Shown: positions 43,601-49,840 of the stretch, piece by piece | Layout of the letters: each line of letters starts with the position of its first letter | Position numbering within the stretch: position 1 is the stretch's first letter | Assembly: GCF_016863655.1 (NCBI RefSeq) | Contig: NZ_BOPH01000126.1 | Span: 1-64,000, forward strand | Direction of reading: 5' to 3' | Length of the DNA: 64,000 nucleotides | Source of the DNA: Virgisporangium ochraceum | Lineage (GTDB): Bacteria > Actinomycetota > Actinomycetes > Mycobacteriales > Micromonosporaceae | Position numbers and translations under genes: made by a program | The notes under the pieces: generated by a model | Database searches by the model: none | Told to the model about the DNA's origin: nothing | Seen by the model: only the letters and a program-made list of their open reading frames with translations

Positions 43601-44649
43601 CGCGCCACGCCGGCGCCGCCGATGTACAGCTCGCCGGGCACGCCGATCGGCAGGATCCCGCGGTCGGGATCGAGCACCCACACCACGGTGCGGTCGATCG
43701 GTCGCCCGATCGACACGTGGTCGGGGTTGTCCGGCACGTCCCAGCACGTCGACCAGATCGTCGTCTCGGTGGGGCCGTACATGTTCACCAGCCGGCCGAC
43801 CCGTTCGCGCAGCCGTCGCGCGAGCGGCAGCGGCAGCGCCTCGCCGCCGACGAGCGCCACCAGGTCGGGCCGGTCGAGGCCGGCCGCGAGCAGCAGCCGC
43901 CACGCCGACGGGGTCGCCTGCACGTGGGTCACGCGTCGTTCGTCCACAAGGGACACCACGGCGGCGCCGTCGTGGCCGGCGACCCCGCTCACGACGACGG
44001 TTCCGCCGGTGGTGAGCGGCAGGTACAGCTCCAGCCCGGAGATGTCGAACGCGAGCGAGGTGCTGGCGAGCCACCGGTGTTCGGGCCCGCCGCCGAACAC
44101 GCGCCGCATCGCGGTCACGAAGTTCGCGAGCGCGTCGTGCTCGACCACCACGCCCTTCGGCCGCCCGGTCGACCCCGACGTGTAGATGACGTACGCCGCG
44201 TCGGCGCCGCCGGGCGCGGGGTGGTCGGCAGGGTCCGGGCCGTCTGCGGCGTCTTCGATCAATGTGACGGGCACAGCACCGTCCGGAACGACCGGGCGGG
44301 TGCCGCGGGTGGCGACGACGGCCTGTGCCCGCGCGTCCTCCAGCACCATCGCGGTGCGCGCCGGTGGGTAGGCCGGGTCGAGCGGCAGGTACGCCGCGCC
44401 GGTCAGCCATACCGCGAGCGGCGCGACCACCAGGTGCTCCGACCGGTCGACGCAGACCGCGACGAGCCCGCCCGGCCCGGCACCGCCGGCCCGCAACCGG
44501 GTCGCGAGCGCCCGCGCCCGGGCGAGCGTGTCCCGGTAGGACAGTGTGACGTCACCGGCGAGCACCGCGGTCGCGTCCGGCGTACGGGTCACCTGTGCGA
44601 GGAAGCGGTCGAGCACCGTACCGGTGTCGACTGTGGACAGAACTGTCAT
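34684..44649 (-). CDS. Trimodular NRPS A-T-C-A-T-C-A-T-TE fused to an MFS transporter
   Basis: A 3321-residue multidomain enzyme. Order with approximate residues: A1 (10-500), T1 (Ser534), C2 (590-1010, HHIAIDG at 724), A2 (1025-1520), T2 (Ser1565), C3 (1620-2040, HHSITDD), A3 (2060-2540), T3 (Ser2586 in GGDS), TE (2635-2870, GHCSGS with Ser2714), MFS with about 12 helices (2885-3310). By hand alignment to GrsA, A1 reads D-I-L-Q-L-G-M-I-W, almost the glycine code. A2 reads D-V-S-E-L-V-S-I-D, nearest to an ornithine-type code. A3 reads D-A-R-S-L-S-Q-M-T, unassigned. It lacks an N-terminal C domain, which the preceding gene supplies. No epimerisation or methylation domain is seen. ATG at 44649 overlaps the upstream stop (ATGA). 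The product should be released by the TE and exported by the fused carrier. Confidence 0.92.
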   Translation of the reverse strand: MTVLSTVDTGTVLDRFLAQVTRTPDATAVLAGDVTLSYRDTLARARALATRLRAGGAGPGGLVAVCVDRSEHLVVAPLAVWLTGAAYLPLDPAYPPARTAMVLEDARAQAVVATRGTRPVVPDGAVPVTLIEDAADGPDPADHPAPGGADAAYVIYTSGSTGRPKGVVVEHDALANFVTAMRRVFGGGPEHRWLASTSLAFDISGLELYLPLTTGGTVVVSGVAGHDGAAVVSLVDERRVTHVQATPSAWRLLLAAGLDRPDLVALVGGEALPLPLARRLRERVGRLVNMYGPTETTIWSTCWDVPDNPDHVSIGRPIDRTVVWVLDPDRGILPIGVPGELYIGGAGVAREYLRRPGLTAERFVPDPFADGRLYRTGDQVRWRPDGTLEYLGRFDDQLKLRGHRIEPGEIEAALLRHPAVVEAAVVVRPDPAGDPVLVGYVSLRDTVAVQDLRAFLAADLPPAMVPGPIVVLDRLPVTPNGKLDRKALPAPDTAGTTREPVTPTEIAVARVWRQALGLARLGADDDVFAAGGHSLQAMAVAAELNRALGRPVPVGLVFAHPTVAGLADAVDHTVVEESALATIPVIDRVDGAAHRCSYSQLSMWLAERLNPDRLMLNTFAGLRLRGDLDREALAGAFADLVARHEMLRTVFVEVDGEPCQIVLPTVTVPVADLDLRDGPDADAAAHAEADRLWRERFDLGRGPLLRATLARTGEREHLLLTVWHHIAIDGWSLATALEELGAHYARRAGGGDALPDLPVQYLDFAAWERRRVDDGDLDAAIAVWREKLAGDRPDAVVAAVPAPPGGPARGAKLTTVLPTALVDRLRAAGTGITPFHVLITGFTALLSRYTGCDDLTVGVVVAGRPHPQLADLIGSFVQTLPARATDITATSFRDLLSRVRAAVVNAVVVQDVPYDLIKDPDHPPLRYACLMIEDDTGPVTGFGGLAADRWHHEFDDVMFDLSLQAGHVPDGLQVTVEYRADRYDGATAHRLATHLRTLCEAMADAPDDPIGRLPLLTADERHRAVEGWNPPPPTDPAEPVLALVAAQPAGAVALVDPDGTTTTYGELVARAAGLARHLTGLGVRPEEPVAVHLERTSAAAVAVLGVLAAGAAYVPVSTAAPAARVEAQLADAGVRFAVTAGACALPPGVSTVDLATVEPGDALPVLGGDRLAYVIYTSGSTGVPKGVRVTHANLANTYRAWRAQFGLAAPRLLQIADLGFDVFTSDLMRGLCSGGTVVFCPRETVLDPAALAAVVVAHRISMVELVPAVARLLAEHLRATGGRLDGLDLLVVGSDQVFVRDYAELVELVGPHTTVVNSYGVTEAAIDSTAYAGPVPPGDPAAPMPIGWPMPGMTADVLDAFDRPTPVGVTGELVVGGDGVARGYTDAEQTAARFGPDPLRAGRRVYRTGDLARRRPDGAIDLLGRVDGQLKIRGYRIEPGEIEAVLRDLPRVSDCAVAAWPGRTGQLQLVAYVVGEAPDPGAVRARLPEYMVPAAYLTVPRLPLNASGKVDRRALPAPDPSELAGVPYVEPAGPTQRALADIWRRLLGVDRVGGDDSFVGLGGHSLLAARFVAAVRAELGVELPLRAVFDLGTVAALAGLVDGGAAAGPGVVIPRRPSGVDAPLSPVQRRMWFLEQLEPGTGTLNVPDLLRLRGPLDLAALERAWNVLCGRHEALRVSYVGDPPVQRVADPAERPLTVTDVADLDAARALAHDDVAAPFDLAAGPLWRLRVLRLAPDDHVLSLVVHHSITDDWSGRILFEELALAYGGHDLPPPMVSHGDVAAWQWERLTTGREAVATEFWRAALAGAPEVLDLPTDRPRPPVQRPDGGTVWRRVPADVSGRLDRLSAAEGATGFMTLLAAYAVLLARFSGQHDVSVGAPVAGREAPDLQRVVGCLLNTLVLRVRPLPGQTFRELVGATKGVVLDALSHADLPFERLVDVLNPPRSLAHSPLFQAMFNVIEADGPPLRLPGVEVDHLGHELTTTKADVSMTATRHPGGLDLYVTYRADLFEPGTAADLVDRYVALLAAITDDPDRDWLDLPLGGVAVTAAVRADPPTTTLGGLFEDQVARTPHATALVTGAGRVTYADLNARANRLAHGLRRRGVRPGTLVAVAVERSVDLVVAVLGVLKAGGAYVPLDTTHPTARLAAVLDRARPVLLVTDAVVPVPFDGPRLHPADCGDEPAEDPTPLAGPDDLAYVVHTSGSTGVPKGVLCHHRGAVNYLSFVTRRFGVSTSDTVLQVAGIAFDASVRDLLGPLTVGATVVLLRPEDAKEPAAMLAAVRRHRVTCLLSVVPTLLRGMVASGEPVDGNTVRLLLCSGERMYRRDVADAHALFGPQSTVVNQYGPTECTMTSTFHVAEPGGDPAEPLPVGGPIDGCRIHVLDHRQRPVPAGVPGEVWIGGTGVTAGYLNDREQTDERFRPDPAGGRMYRTGDRGRLRRDGTLVFLGRLDQQVKIRGLRVEPGEVEAHLRELPGVTAAAVVADSTRLVGYLAGDVLDLEAFRATLRERLPEHLVPAVLVEVAAMPLTANGKVDRGALPAPPAPAPSARYEPPATDAERRVADAFAEVLGVERVGRTDHFFDLGGDSFAAVSVARLVGSGMRVLDLFRAPTVAALAAVLATDDAGTGLLHELTPPGAPRTLSVVCVPYAGGSPISFQPLAAALPAGYALYGVALPGHEVTRPDEEALPLEVVAGAVADEILSTVDGPVAVYGHCSGSAFAIEIARRLEDAGRPLHAVYVAAAFPSTRLPGKLLGRLTLDRFQSDRTYQTFFRSMGGFGDGLTPDEVRQIIRNLRHDSTAAEDYFTRTLHDPGHRRLAAPIVCVVGDRDPLTEYHAERFREWESYSDSVDLVVLERSGHYFLKHRAASVAEVIGGLRSGSAQKTTDPAPRRGFGTFAAVAASQFVSLLGSGMTSFALGVWMFQKTGSVTLLGLIAACALAPGIVVSPFAGAVVDRADRRKVMLLADLGAGVGTLVLAALIWSGDLRPWHLFVVLSWSSVCSAFQRPAYLSAVPQLIPKRYLARANGFAMSLDAGSQVLAPLLAGALVVTIGLAGVILVDVVTFSVSVLVLLLLRFPNALPWRRRESIRAEIAGGFRYITARHGIMALLVQAAACNVLLAMLGVLVTPLVLRTIDDPGALGVVMAAGGVGALAGGLAMAVWGGPAKLMHGILGYALAGGVFIAVLGLGSGVPLMAAGMFGFWATLAVSNACYTVLIQVKVPHHLHGRVFAINQMVAFSTMPVGFLLAGPLADDVFEPLFAPGGALAGGLLGTGPGRGVALLLVVIGVLTVLVNAAGYAYPRLRRLDSDTPDAQPDEEIAVGDRR

Positions 44650-46130
44650 GCTCCGGGTCCCCGTCCCCACGCTCGCAGGGTCTCCAGCTCGTCGGCCGGC
44701 AGCATCGGCGCGGCCGACACCCGCCGGCCCTGGTCGGCGTAGAGGGCCGCGCCGAGCGTGGTCAGGTGCCGGCCGAGCGCCGCCACCGCCTCCGGCGCGA
44801 ACCGGTCGGCCGGATACTCGAAGGCCGCGTCGACGGTGCCGGTGTGCTGCGGCACCGCCACCAGCGTCAGGTCGAGGTCGTCGTGGTCGGCGCTGACCGG
44901 CAGCACCTCGGCGCCGAGGCCGTGCCAGGCGGCGTGCTGGTACGCGTGGTTGTGCAGGTTGACCGCGACCTGCACCAGCGGCGGCCGTCCCACGACCCGC
45001 GGCGGCCCGGCAGTCGCCACGACGGTCTCGAACGGCGCGTCCTGATGGGCCAGCGCTCCGGCGAACGCCACGCGCACCCGGACCGCCGCCTCCGCGAAGG
45101 CCGGCCGGTCGGTGAGGTCGGTACGCACCGCGACGAGGTTGGTGAAGTTGCCGACGACGCCGGCGGTCTCCGCCCGCGTGCGGCCGGCCACGAACATCCC
45201 GACCGTCTGGTCCCACCGGCCCGTGTACCGGGCCAGCAGCACCGTGAACACGGCGAGCAGCCCGGGCGCGAGGCCACCGGGTCCGCCCGGCCTCGCGGCC
45301 GCGCCGTCGATGCGGAACGGGTGGACGCCCACCGTGCGCTCCGGTGGCGTCCCGGGTCTGGGCAGCGGCAGGTCGAGCGGCTCACCGACGCCGGCCAGAA
45401 CGGCCCGCCAGTAGTCGAGGGACCGGTCCAGCCGGCCGTCGCGCAGCAGGTCCCACTGCCATGCCGACACGTCGGGGTACTGCACGGCGTGCGCCGGCAG
45501 CGGCACCGGGCTCCGGCGCGCCACGGCCGTGTACACGGCCGCGAGCTCCCGCACGACGATGCCCATCGAGCCGCCGTCCATCACGAAGTGGTGGCCGACG
45601 AGCACGAGCACGTGGTCGTCGTCGCCCCGCCGCAGCAGCGCCACCCGCAGCAGTGGACCGCGTCGCAGGTCGAACCGCTCCCGCCGCAGCGCCTCGACGA
45701 CCGCCGTCTGCCCACCGCCGGCGAGGTCGACCCGGCGCACCTCGACGGTCGCGTCGGCGCGTACCCGCTGGCGCACCACCGGGGTGCTGTCGTCGGCGAC
45801 CGTGCGCAGCCCGTCGTGCCGGGCGACCACTGTGGACACCGCCCGCTGGAGGGCGGCCACGTCGAGCGGCCCGCTGAGCCGGATGGCCGTGGTGACGTGC
45901 AGTCCCGGGCTGTCCGGCGACAGCCCGGCCGCCAGCCACACGCGCCGCTGGGTGGGCGAGCACTCGACGGTCAGGTCGGCGGCACCCGGCGGGCGCGGCC
46001 GCGGCGCCGCCGGGCCCGCCTGCCGGCCGGACCGCTGCGCGGCCAGGCGCCGCATGAGCACGGCGCGCCGCTCGTCGGACAGCTGGCCGACGCGGCTGCG
46101 CGCGTCGGTCGGGTCGACCACCCCGGTCAC
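44646..46130 (-). CDS. Free-standing NRPS condensation domain
   Basis: A 494-residue protein consisting of a short N-terminal linker (VGQLSDERRAVLMRRLAAQR) and one complete condensation domain. Early motif CSPTQRRVWLAAGL, active-site GHHFVMDGGSMG (HHxxxDG), latch-region VGMFVAGRTRAETAGVVGNFTNLVAVRT and HQDAPFETVV are all present. It lies between the FkbH-carrier/glycosyltransferase genes and a synthetase beginning with an adenylation domain, so it most probably joins the acyl unit on the FkbH carrier to glycine on T1. GTG start in a GTGA overlap with the glycosyltransferase gene; its stop overlaps the NRPS start. Confidence 0.9.
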   Translation of the reverse strand: MTGVVDPTDARSRVGQLSDERRAVLMRRLAAQRSGRQAGPAAPRPRPPGAADLTVECSPTQRRVWLAAGLSPDSPGLHVTTAIRLSGPLDVAALQRAVSTVVARHDGLRTVADDSTPVVRQRVRADATVEVRRVDLAGGGQTAVVEALRRERFDLRRGPLLRVALLRRGDDDHVLVLVGHHFVMDGGSMGIVVRELAAVYTAVARRSPVPLPAHAVQYPDVSAWQWDLLRDGRLDRSLDYWRAVLAGVGEPLDLPLPRPGTPPERTVGVHPFRIDGAAARPGGPGGLAPGLLAVFTVLLARYTGRWDQTVGMFVAGRTRAETAGVVGNFTNLVAVRTDLTDRPAFAEAAVRVRVAFAGALAHQDAPFETVVATAGPPRVVGRPPLVQVAVNLHNHAYQHAAWHGLGAEVLPVSADHDDLDLTLVAVPQHTGTVDAAFEYPADRFAPEAVAALGRHLTTLGAALYADQGRRVSAAPMLPADELETLRAWGRGPGA

Positions 46131-47458
46131 AGGCTCACCCTTCCCCGGCGCTCGGCCAGCAGGGCCGCGAGCGTCTCCCGCCGGTGCGGATCCAGCCGGC
46201 GCAGCCGCGCGCCGAGGTCGTCACCGGGTTCATCCACTGTGGACGGTGCCGCCGCACCGACCCGTCCCGCGAGGCCCTCCAGCCGCTCGCACGCGGCGGC
46301 CGCGCTGTTCCGCGCGTCGACGGACGGCGCGAGGCGCCGGACGCGGTCGCGGTAGCCGGGGTCCTCGACGAGCCGGCGCAGCAGCGCGGCGGCGCCGGCC
46401 GGCTCCCAGCGGGCCGCGGGCAGCCACTCCCCCACGCCGGCCCGGCGCATCCGCGCCGCGTTGTCGGGCCGGTCGATCCCGTGTGCCAGCACCAGCTGCG
46501 GCACGCCCGAGGCGACCGCGCGGGCGCTGGTGAGCACGCCTCCGTGGTGCACGACGGCGGCCACGTGCGGCATCAGGGTCGCGAACGGCAGCGCCGGGAA
46601 CCGGTGGACGCCGGGCGGCAGGTCGTCCGGCACCAGCCCGCGGTGCCGGCAGACCAGCAGGGCCGGCCGGCCGACGCGCACGCACGCGTCCACCGCGACC
46701 CGGTACCAGTCGCCGTGCAGCAACTGGCCCGACCCACCGGTGATGAGCACCGGTGCCGGGTCCAGCAGTGCCCGTACATCGTCGGGCAGCTCGCCGGACT
46801 CGGCCTCGTCGTTGAGCAGGAAGCCGGTCAGGGCCACCCCGGGCGGCGCCGGCTCGCCCGCGCGGTCGAACCACTCCGGCCACAGTCCGATGTGGAGGTC
46901 GGCCGAGCGCAGCCAGCCGCCCCAGCGGGTCACCGGCGGGAGGCCGAACCCCGCCCGCAGGTCGTTCACCGGCCCGCCGAGGCTGCGGGGGAAGATGCGC
47001 TCGTTCAGCGGCGTGGCCATGTACTGGGTCGGCGCGAGGCCGACCCACGCCACCGGCACCCCGAGCGACTCGCGCAGCATCAGCGCCGCGAGGCCCGACG
47101 TGTGCCGGGCGACCACCACGACGTCGTCCGGCGCCCGGTCGCGGATCACTTCCGCCATCCGGGTGTACTCGAACCGGATGTGGTCGAACAGTCCGTTGCG
47201 GCGGAAGAAGTCGGTGAGGTGGTCGAGGTCGGCGACGACCTCACGCAGCAGGTTGTGCGAGTCGGCGATCTGCCGGTCGTATTCCTCCCGCGTGTCGGGG
47301 GCCTCGACGCGCACGCCCGCCCGCCGCGCGGTCGCGGCGTAGAACTCGTGCGTGTACAGGGTGACGTCGTGGCCGCGGCCGACCAGCGCGCGGCCCAGCT
47401 CCACGAACGGCAGCACGTCTCCGTGGGTGCCGCTGGTGCTGAGCAGGAACGTGGTCAT
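46127..47458 (-). CDS. GT1-family (UGT/MGT-like) glycosyltransferase
   Basis: A 443-residue GT-B enzyme like those that glycosylate actinomycete natural products. The N-terminal acceptor lobe starts FLLSTSGTHGDVLPFVELGRAL. The C-terminal donor lobe contains the signature LPFATLMPHVAAVVHHGGVLTSARAVASGVPQLVLAHGIDRPDNA, recognisable in blocks HHGG and DRPDNA. The glycosyltransferase should use a nucleotide sugar; no deoxysugar biosynthetic genes are in the window. The last 30 residues (LRRLDPHRRETLAALLAERRGR) resemble an NRPS inter-domain linker helix rather than a normal GT end. ATG start overlaps the FkbH-type stop (ATGA). Confidence 0.9.
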   Translation of the reverse strand: MTTFLLSTSGTHGDVLPFVELGRALVGRGHDVTLYTHEFYAATARRAGVRVEAPDTREEYDRQIADSHNLLREVVADLDHLTDFFRRNGLFDHIRFEYTRMAEVIRDRAPDDVVVVARHTSGLAALMLRESLGVPVAWVGLAPTQYMATPLNERIFPRSLGGPVNDLRAGFGLPPVTRWGGWLRSADLHIGLWPEWFDRAGEPAPPGVALTGFLLNDEAESGELPDDVRALLDPAPVLITGGSGQLLHGDWYRVAVDACVRVGRPALLVCRHRGLVPDDLPPGVHRFPALPFATLMPHVAAVVHHGGVLTSARAVASGVPQLVLAHGIDRPDNAARMRRAGVGEWLPAARWEPAGAAALLRRLVEDPGYRDRVRRLAPSVDARNSAAAACERLEGLAGRVGAAAPSTVDEPGDDLGARLRRLDPHRRETLAALLAERRGRVSL

Positions 47459-49509
47459 CGCTCGACGTCGAGCATCGCGCGGATCTCCTCGTCGGAGAGC
47501 CGGTCGAGCTCGTCGAGCAGGTCGGCCAGCTCCGCGTCGTCGGCGCGGTCGAGCTGGCGGCGGCGCACCGTGTGCGCGATGTCGGCGACCGTGAACGCGG
47601 TGGTGAACAGCTCGTCGATCGCGAGCTCCACGCCGAGCTCGTCGCGCACGGCGGTGGCGAACCGGACGATGAGCATCGAGTGCCCGCCGAGGTCGAAGAA
47701 CGAGTCGTGCACCGACCTCGGCGGGAAGTCGAGCAGCCGGGCCCAGATCGCGGCGACGGCCGCCTCGACCGGGTCGTCGGTGACCACTGTGGACTCCGAC
47801 GTGGTCCGATGGGCCTCGACCGCGGCGAGCACCTGCTCGGCGGTCGCCAGCGTCGTGGCCACGCGCGCCCAGTCGACGCCCGCGTCCGGTGCCTCGACCA
47901 CGGTGACCGCGTCGGGCGCCGTCTCCGGCCCGTCGTCGGTGTACCGCGGGGCGACCTCGGCGGTCGCCGGCAGCTCGAACCGCGCGCCGGTCGAGGTGTC
48001 GACGCGCCGCGCGGGCAGCGACTCCAGGAACCGCAGCGCCGGCAGGTTGCGCTCCGTCGGTTCGAACGGCAGCCGGACGCGCGTGAGCCCGGCCGCGCGC
48101 GCCCGGCCGAGCAGGGTCGTGAGGATCCGGTGCTCCACACCGCGTCCGAGGACGCGGCAGCTCACCAGGAACGTCTCCACAACCAACGCGTCGCCCTCGG
48201 TGCCGGTGACCACGACGCCGACCTGGCCGTAGTCGCCGAACCGGTCGCGCACCTCGACGACGTCGCACCGCAGGCCGTCCGGCAGCGAGGCGAGCTCGGC
48301 CGGTCCGCGCCGCACCGTGGTGAGGTTGAACTGGTTGGTGCGCCGGGTCAGCTGCGCCGCGCGGGCGAGGTCGGCGTCGCCGAGCGGACGCACGTCGACC
48401 ACGAGGTCGAGTGTGGCGAGAAAGCTCTCCAGCGACGGCGCGTCGGCCCGCGCGCGGTCGCGGTCACGTTCGGCGCGGTACCGGTCGGCGCGCTCGCGGT
48501 CCTCGGCCGTGACGTCGGCGACGTCCAGCGGCCAGCAGTGCCGCAGGAACGGAACCACGGCCTCGGCGTCGGCGGGCAGCGGCAGTGCCAGCGTGCCCGG
48601 GCAGCCGGCGGCTACCTCGGCGCACTCGACCGGGTTGTCGTCGAGGAACACGAAGCTGTCGACGCCCAGGGACAGTTCGGCCGCGATCTCGTGCAGGTTG
48701 GCCGACTTCGGCGCCCAGTTGACCCGCATCGCCGCCAGGTGCCCGGGGCGCAGCACCATGTCGGGGTGTCCACTGAGGACGTCGAGCACGTCGGACCCGA
48801 CGTTGCGGCTGCACAGCGCGAGCAGCCGGCCGGCGGCCCGCTGGTCGAGCAGGAACTCCTGGAAGGCCCGTCGGGCCGGGCCGACCACGACACCACCCAC
48901 GCCGTCCTCACCGACGACGCCGTCCCACAGCGTGTTGTCGGCGTCGACGACGATCACCTTCGGCCGCGGCGTCACGGCGGCGTGCAGCGCGCGCACGGTC
49001 ACCGACGCCAGCGCCGCGAACATCGCGGGGGTGTACGGGACGTGCGCGGTGCTGTTGCCGTACGGGTCGAACCGGGCCGCGACCGGGTACTGCCGCCGCA
49101 CGTCGTCCTCGGTGAGGACGCGGACCCGGGCATCGCCGGCGAACGCTGCCTCGAGGTGCTTCTCGGCCACACCGTCGTCGGTCGACACGTCGGCCGGGCA
49201 GCACACCACCAGGTGCGGTACGGGTGCCCGGTCGGCGCACGAGCGGATGGCGTGAACGAGGTCGTCGACCAGGCCGCCGGATTCGTCGCGCCACTCACCC
49301 AGGCTCACGAGAATGACATTCGCGCCGGACCGGTTCGTGGTGAGTGGACCATTCCCGGCGAGCAGCGCCTGGAATATCTGATTGTATTCGGCGAATGCGA
49401 TCTCTGCCTTCATCCGCAGTGCCGACAGCCAGAAGGCGAGCGGTTCGGACAGCGGTTGAGCAGTGAAGTTGGCGACGATGGCGATGCGCCCGAAAGGTGT
49501 TCCGTCCAA
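47455..49509 (-). CDS. FkbH-like HAD-IIIC protein with C-terminal carrier (T) domain
   Basis: A 684-residue protein. Residues 1-180 form the N-terminal FkbH-associated domain, 184-330 a HAD-type phosphatase/transferase domain with the nucleophile motif VVDADNTLWDGVVG (D189, D191) and LDDNPVE, 370-500 a GNAT-like domain, and 580-650 a carrier domain with Ser611 in FFDLGGHSML. FkbH proteins take 1,3-bisphosphoglycerate, dephosphorylate it and load a glyceryl unit onto a carrier protein. Here the carrier is in cis, which makes this protein a self-contained starter module. It is the first gene of the operon. The TTG start at 49509 follows GGGAGG by 11 nt; no better start is seen. The acidic C-terminal tail (LLDELDRLSDEEIRAML) looks like a docking helix. 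Confidence 0.88.
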   Translation of the reverse strand: MDGTPFGRIAIVANFTAQPLSEPLAFWLSALRMKAEIAFAEYNQIFQALLAGNGPLTTNRSGANVILVSLGEWRDESGGLVDDLVHAIRSCADRAPVPHLVVCCPADVSTDDGVAEKHLEAAFAGDARVRVLTEDDVRRQYPVAARFDPYGNSTAHVPYTPAMFAALASVTVRALHAAVTPRPKVIVVDADNTLWDGVVGEDGVGGVVVGPARRAFQEFLLDQRAAGRLLALCSRNVGSDVLDVLSGHPDMVLRPGHLAAMRVNWAPKSANLHEIAAELSLGVDSFVFLDDNPVECAEVAAGCPGTLALPLPADAEAVVPFLRHCWPLDVADVTAEDRERADRYRAERDRDRARADAPSLESFLATLDLVVDVRPLGDADLARAAQLTRRTNQFNLTTVRRGPAELASLPDGLRCDVVEVRDRFGDYGQVGVVVTGTEGDALVVETFLVSCRVLGRGVEHRILTTLLGRARAAGLTRVRLPFEPTERNLPALRFLESLPARRVDTSTGARFELPATAEVAPRYTDDGPETAPDAVTVVEAPDAGVDWARVATTLATAEQVLAAVEAHRTTSESTVVTDDPVEAAVAAIWARLLDFPPRSVHDSFFDLGGHSMLIVRFATAVRDELGVELAIDELFTTAFTVADIAHTVRRRQLDRADDAELADLLDELDRLSDEEIRAMLDVER

Positions 49510-49647
49510 AAGTCCCGACGCCTCCCCGAAGTCAACAAAGGTGCGCGGACAAAAGCCACTCCTGCACCGTGGAATCCGCGCGGCGACACTGCCGAAAAAT
49601 GCCGCCTCAAACGAACCCGGGGAGGCGGGGTCGGCAGCGGCACGACA

Positions 49648-49676
49648 AACATAGAGTCGTCACATAGACGTGTCAA
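49648..49676 (-). promoter_or_regulatory. Promoter of the FkbH-GT-C-NRPS operon
   Basis: On the minus strand TTGACA (49671-49676) and TATGTT (49648-49653) are 17 bp apart, near the vegetative consensus. The leader would be about 130 nt. The -35 region GTTGACACGTC is identical over 11 nt to that of the condensation-domain gene at 17861. No further gene is supported between 49510 and 49840. Confidence 0.8.
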
Positions 49677-49680
49677 CGGC

Positions 49681-49840
49681 CGATGGGGCAGGTGCGCAAC
49701 TGTGCAATTCGTTGCGGCGTCACTGAACAAGACAAAGATTTTGTTGAATACGGAAAAAATGCGGCGAGCGCGTTCCAAATGGTCCCTGTCCGGACACGCG
49801 CCGCCGCCTTAATCGATGTATTTCGATAGCATACTTCCGG
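49681..49840. other. AT-richer gene-free stretch upstream of the NRPS promoter
   Basis: Within 49730-49840 the composition drops well below the window average (for example AAAGATTTTGTTGAATACGG and CGATGTATTTCGATAGC). AACAA and TTGTT arms occur around AAAGATT. Such an island upstream of a biosynthetic operon is where a nucleoid protein like Lsr2 or a pathway regulator could bind. I see no gene and no clear operator. Confidence 0.4.

Noticed and set aside
34984-44742. A 3252-codon open frame on the plus strand opposite the NRPS gene
   Set aside because: It is the antisense shadow of a GC-rich gene: His/Arg/Gly-rich low-complexity translation, no domain, while the minus strand shows every NRPS motif in order.
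49410-49778. A 122-codon minus-strand frame upstream of the FkbH-type gene
   Set aside because: It overlaps the start of the FkbH-type gene in another frame and spans the promoter; no ribosome-binding site or homology seen.
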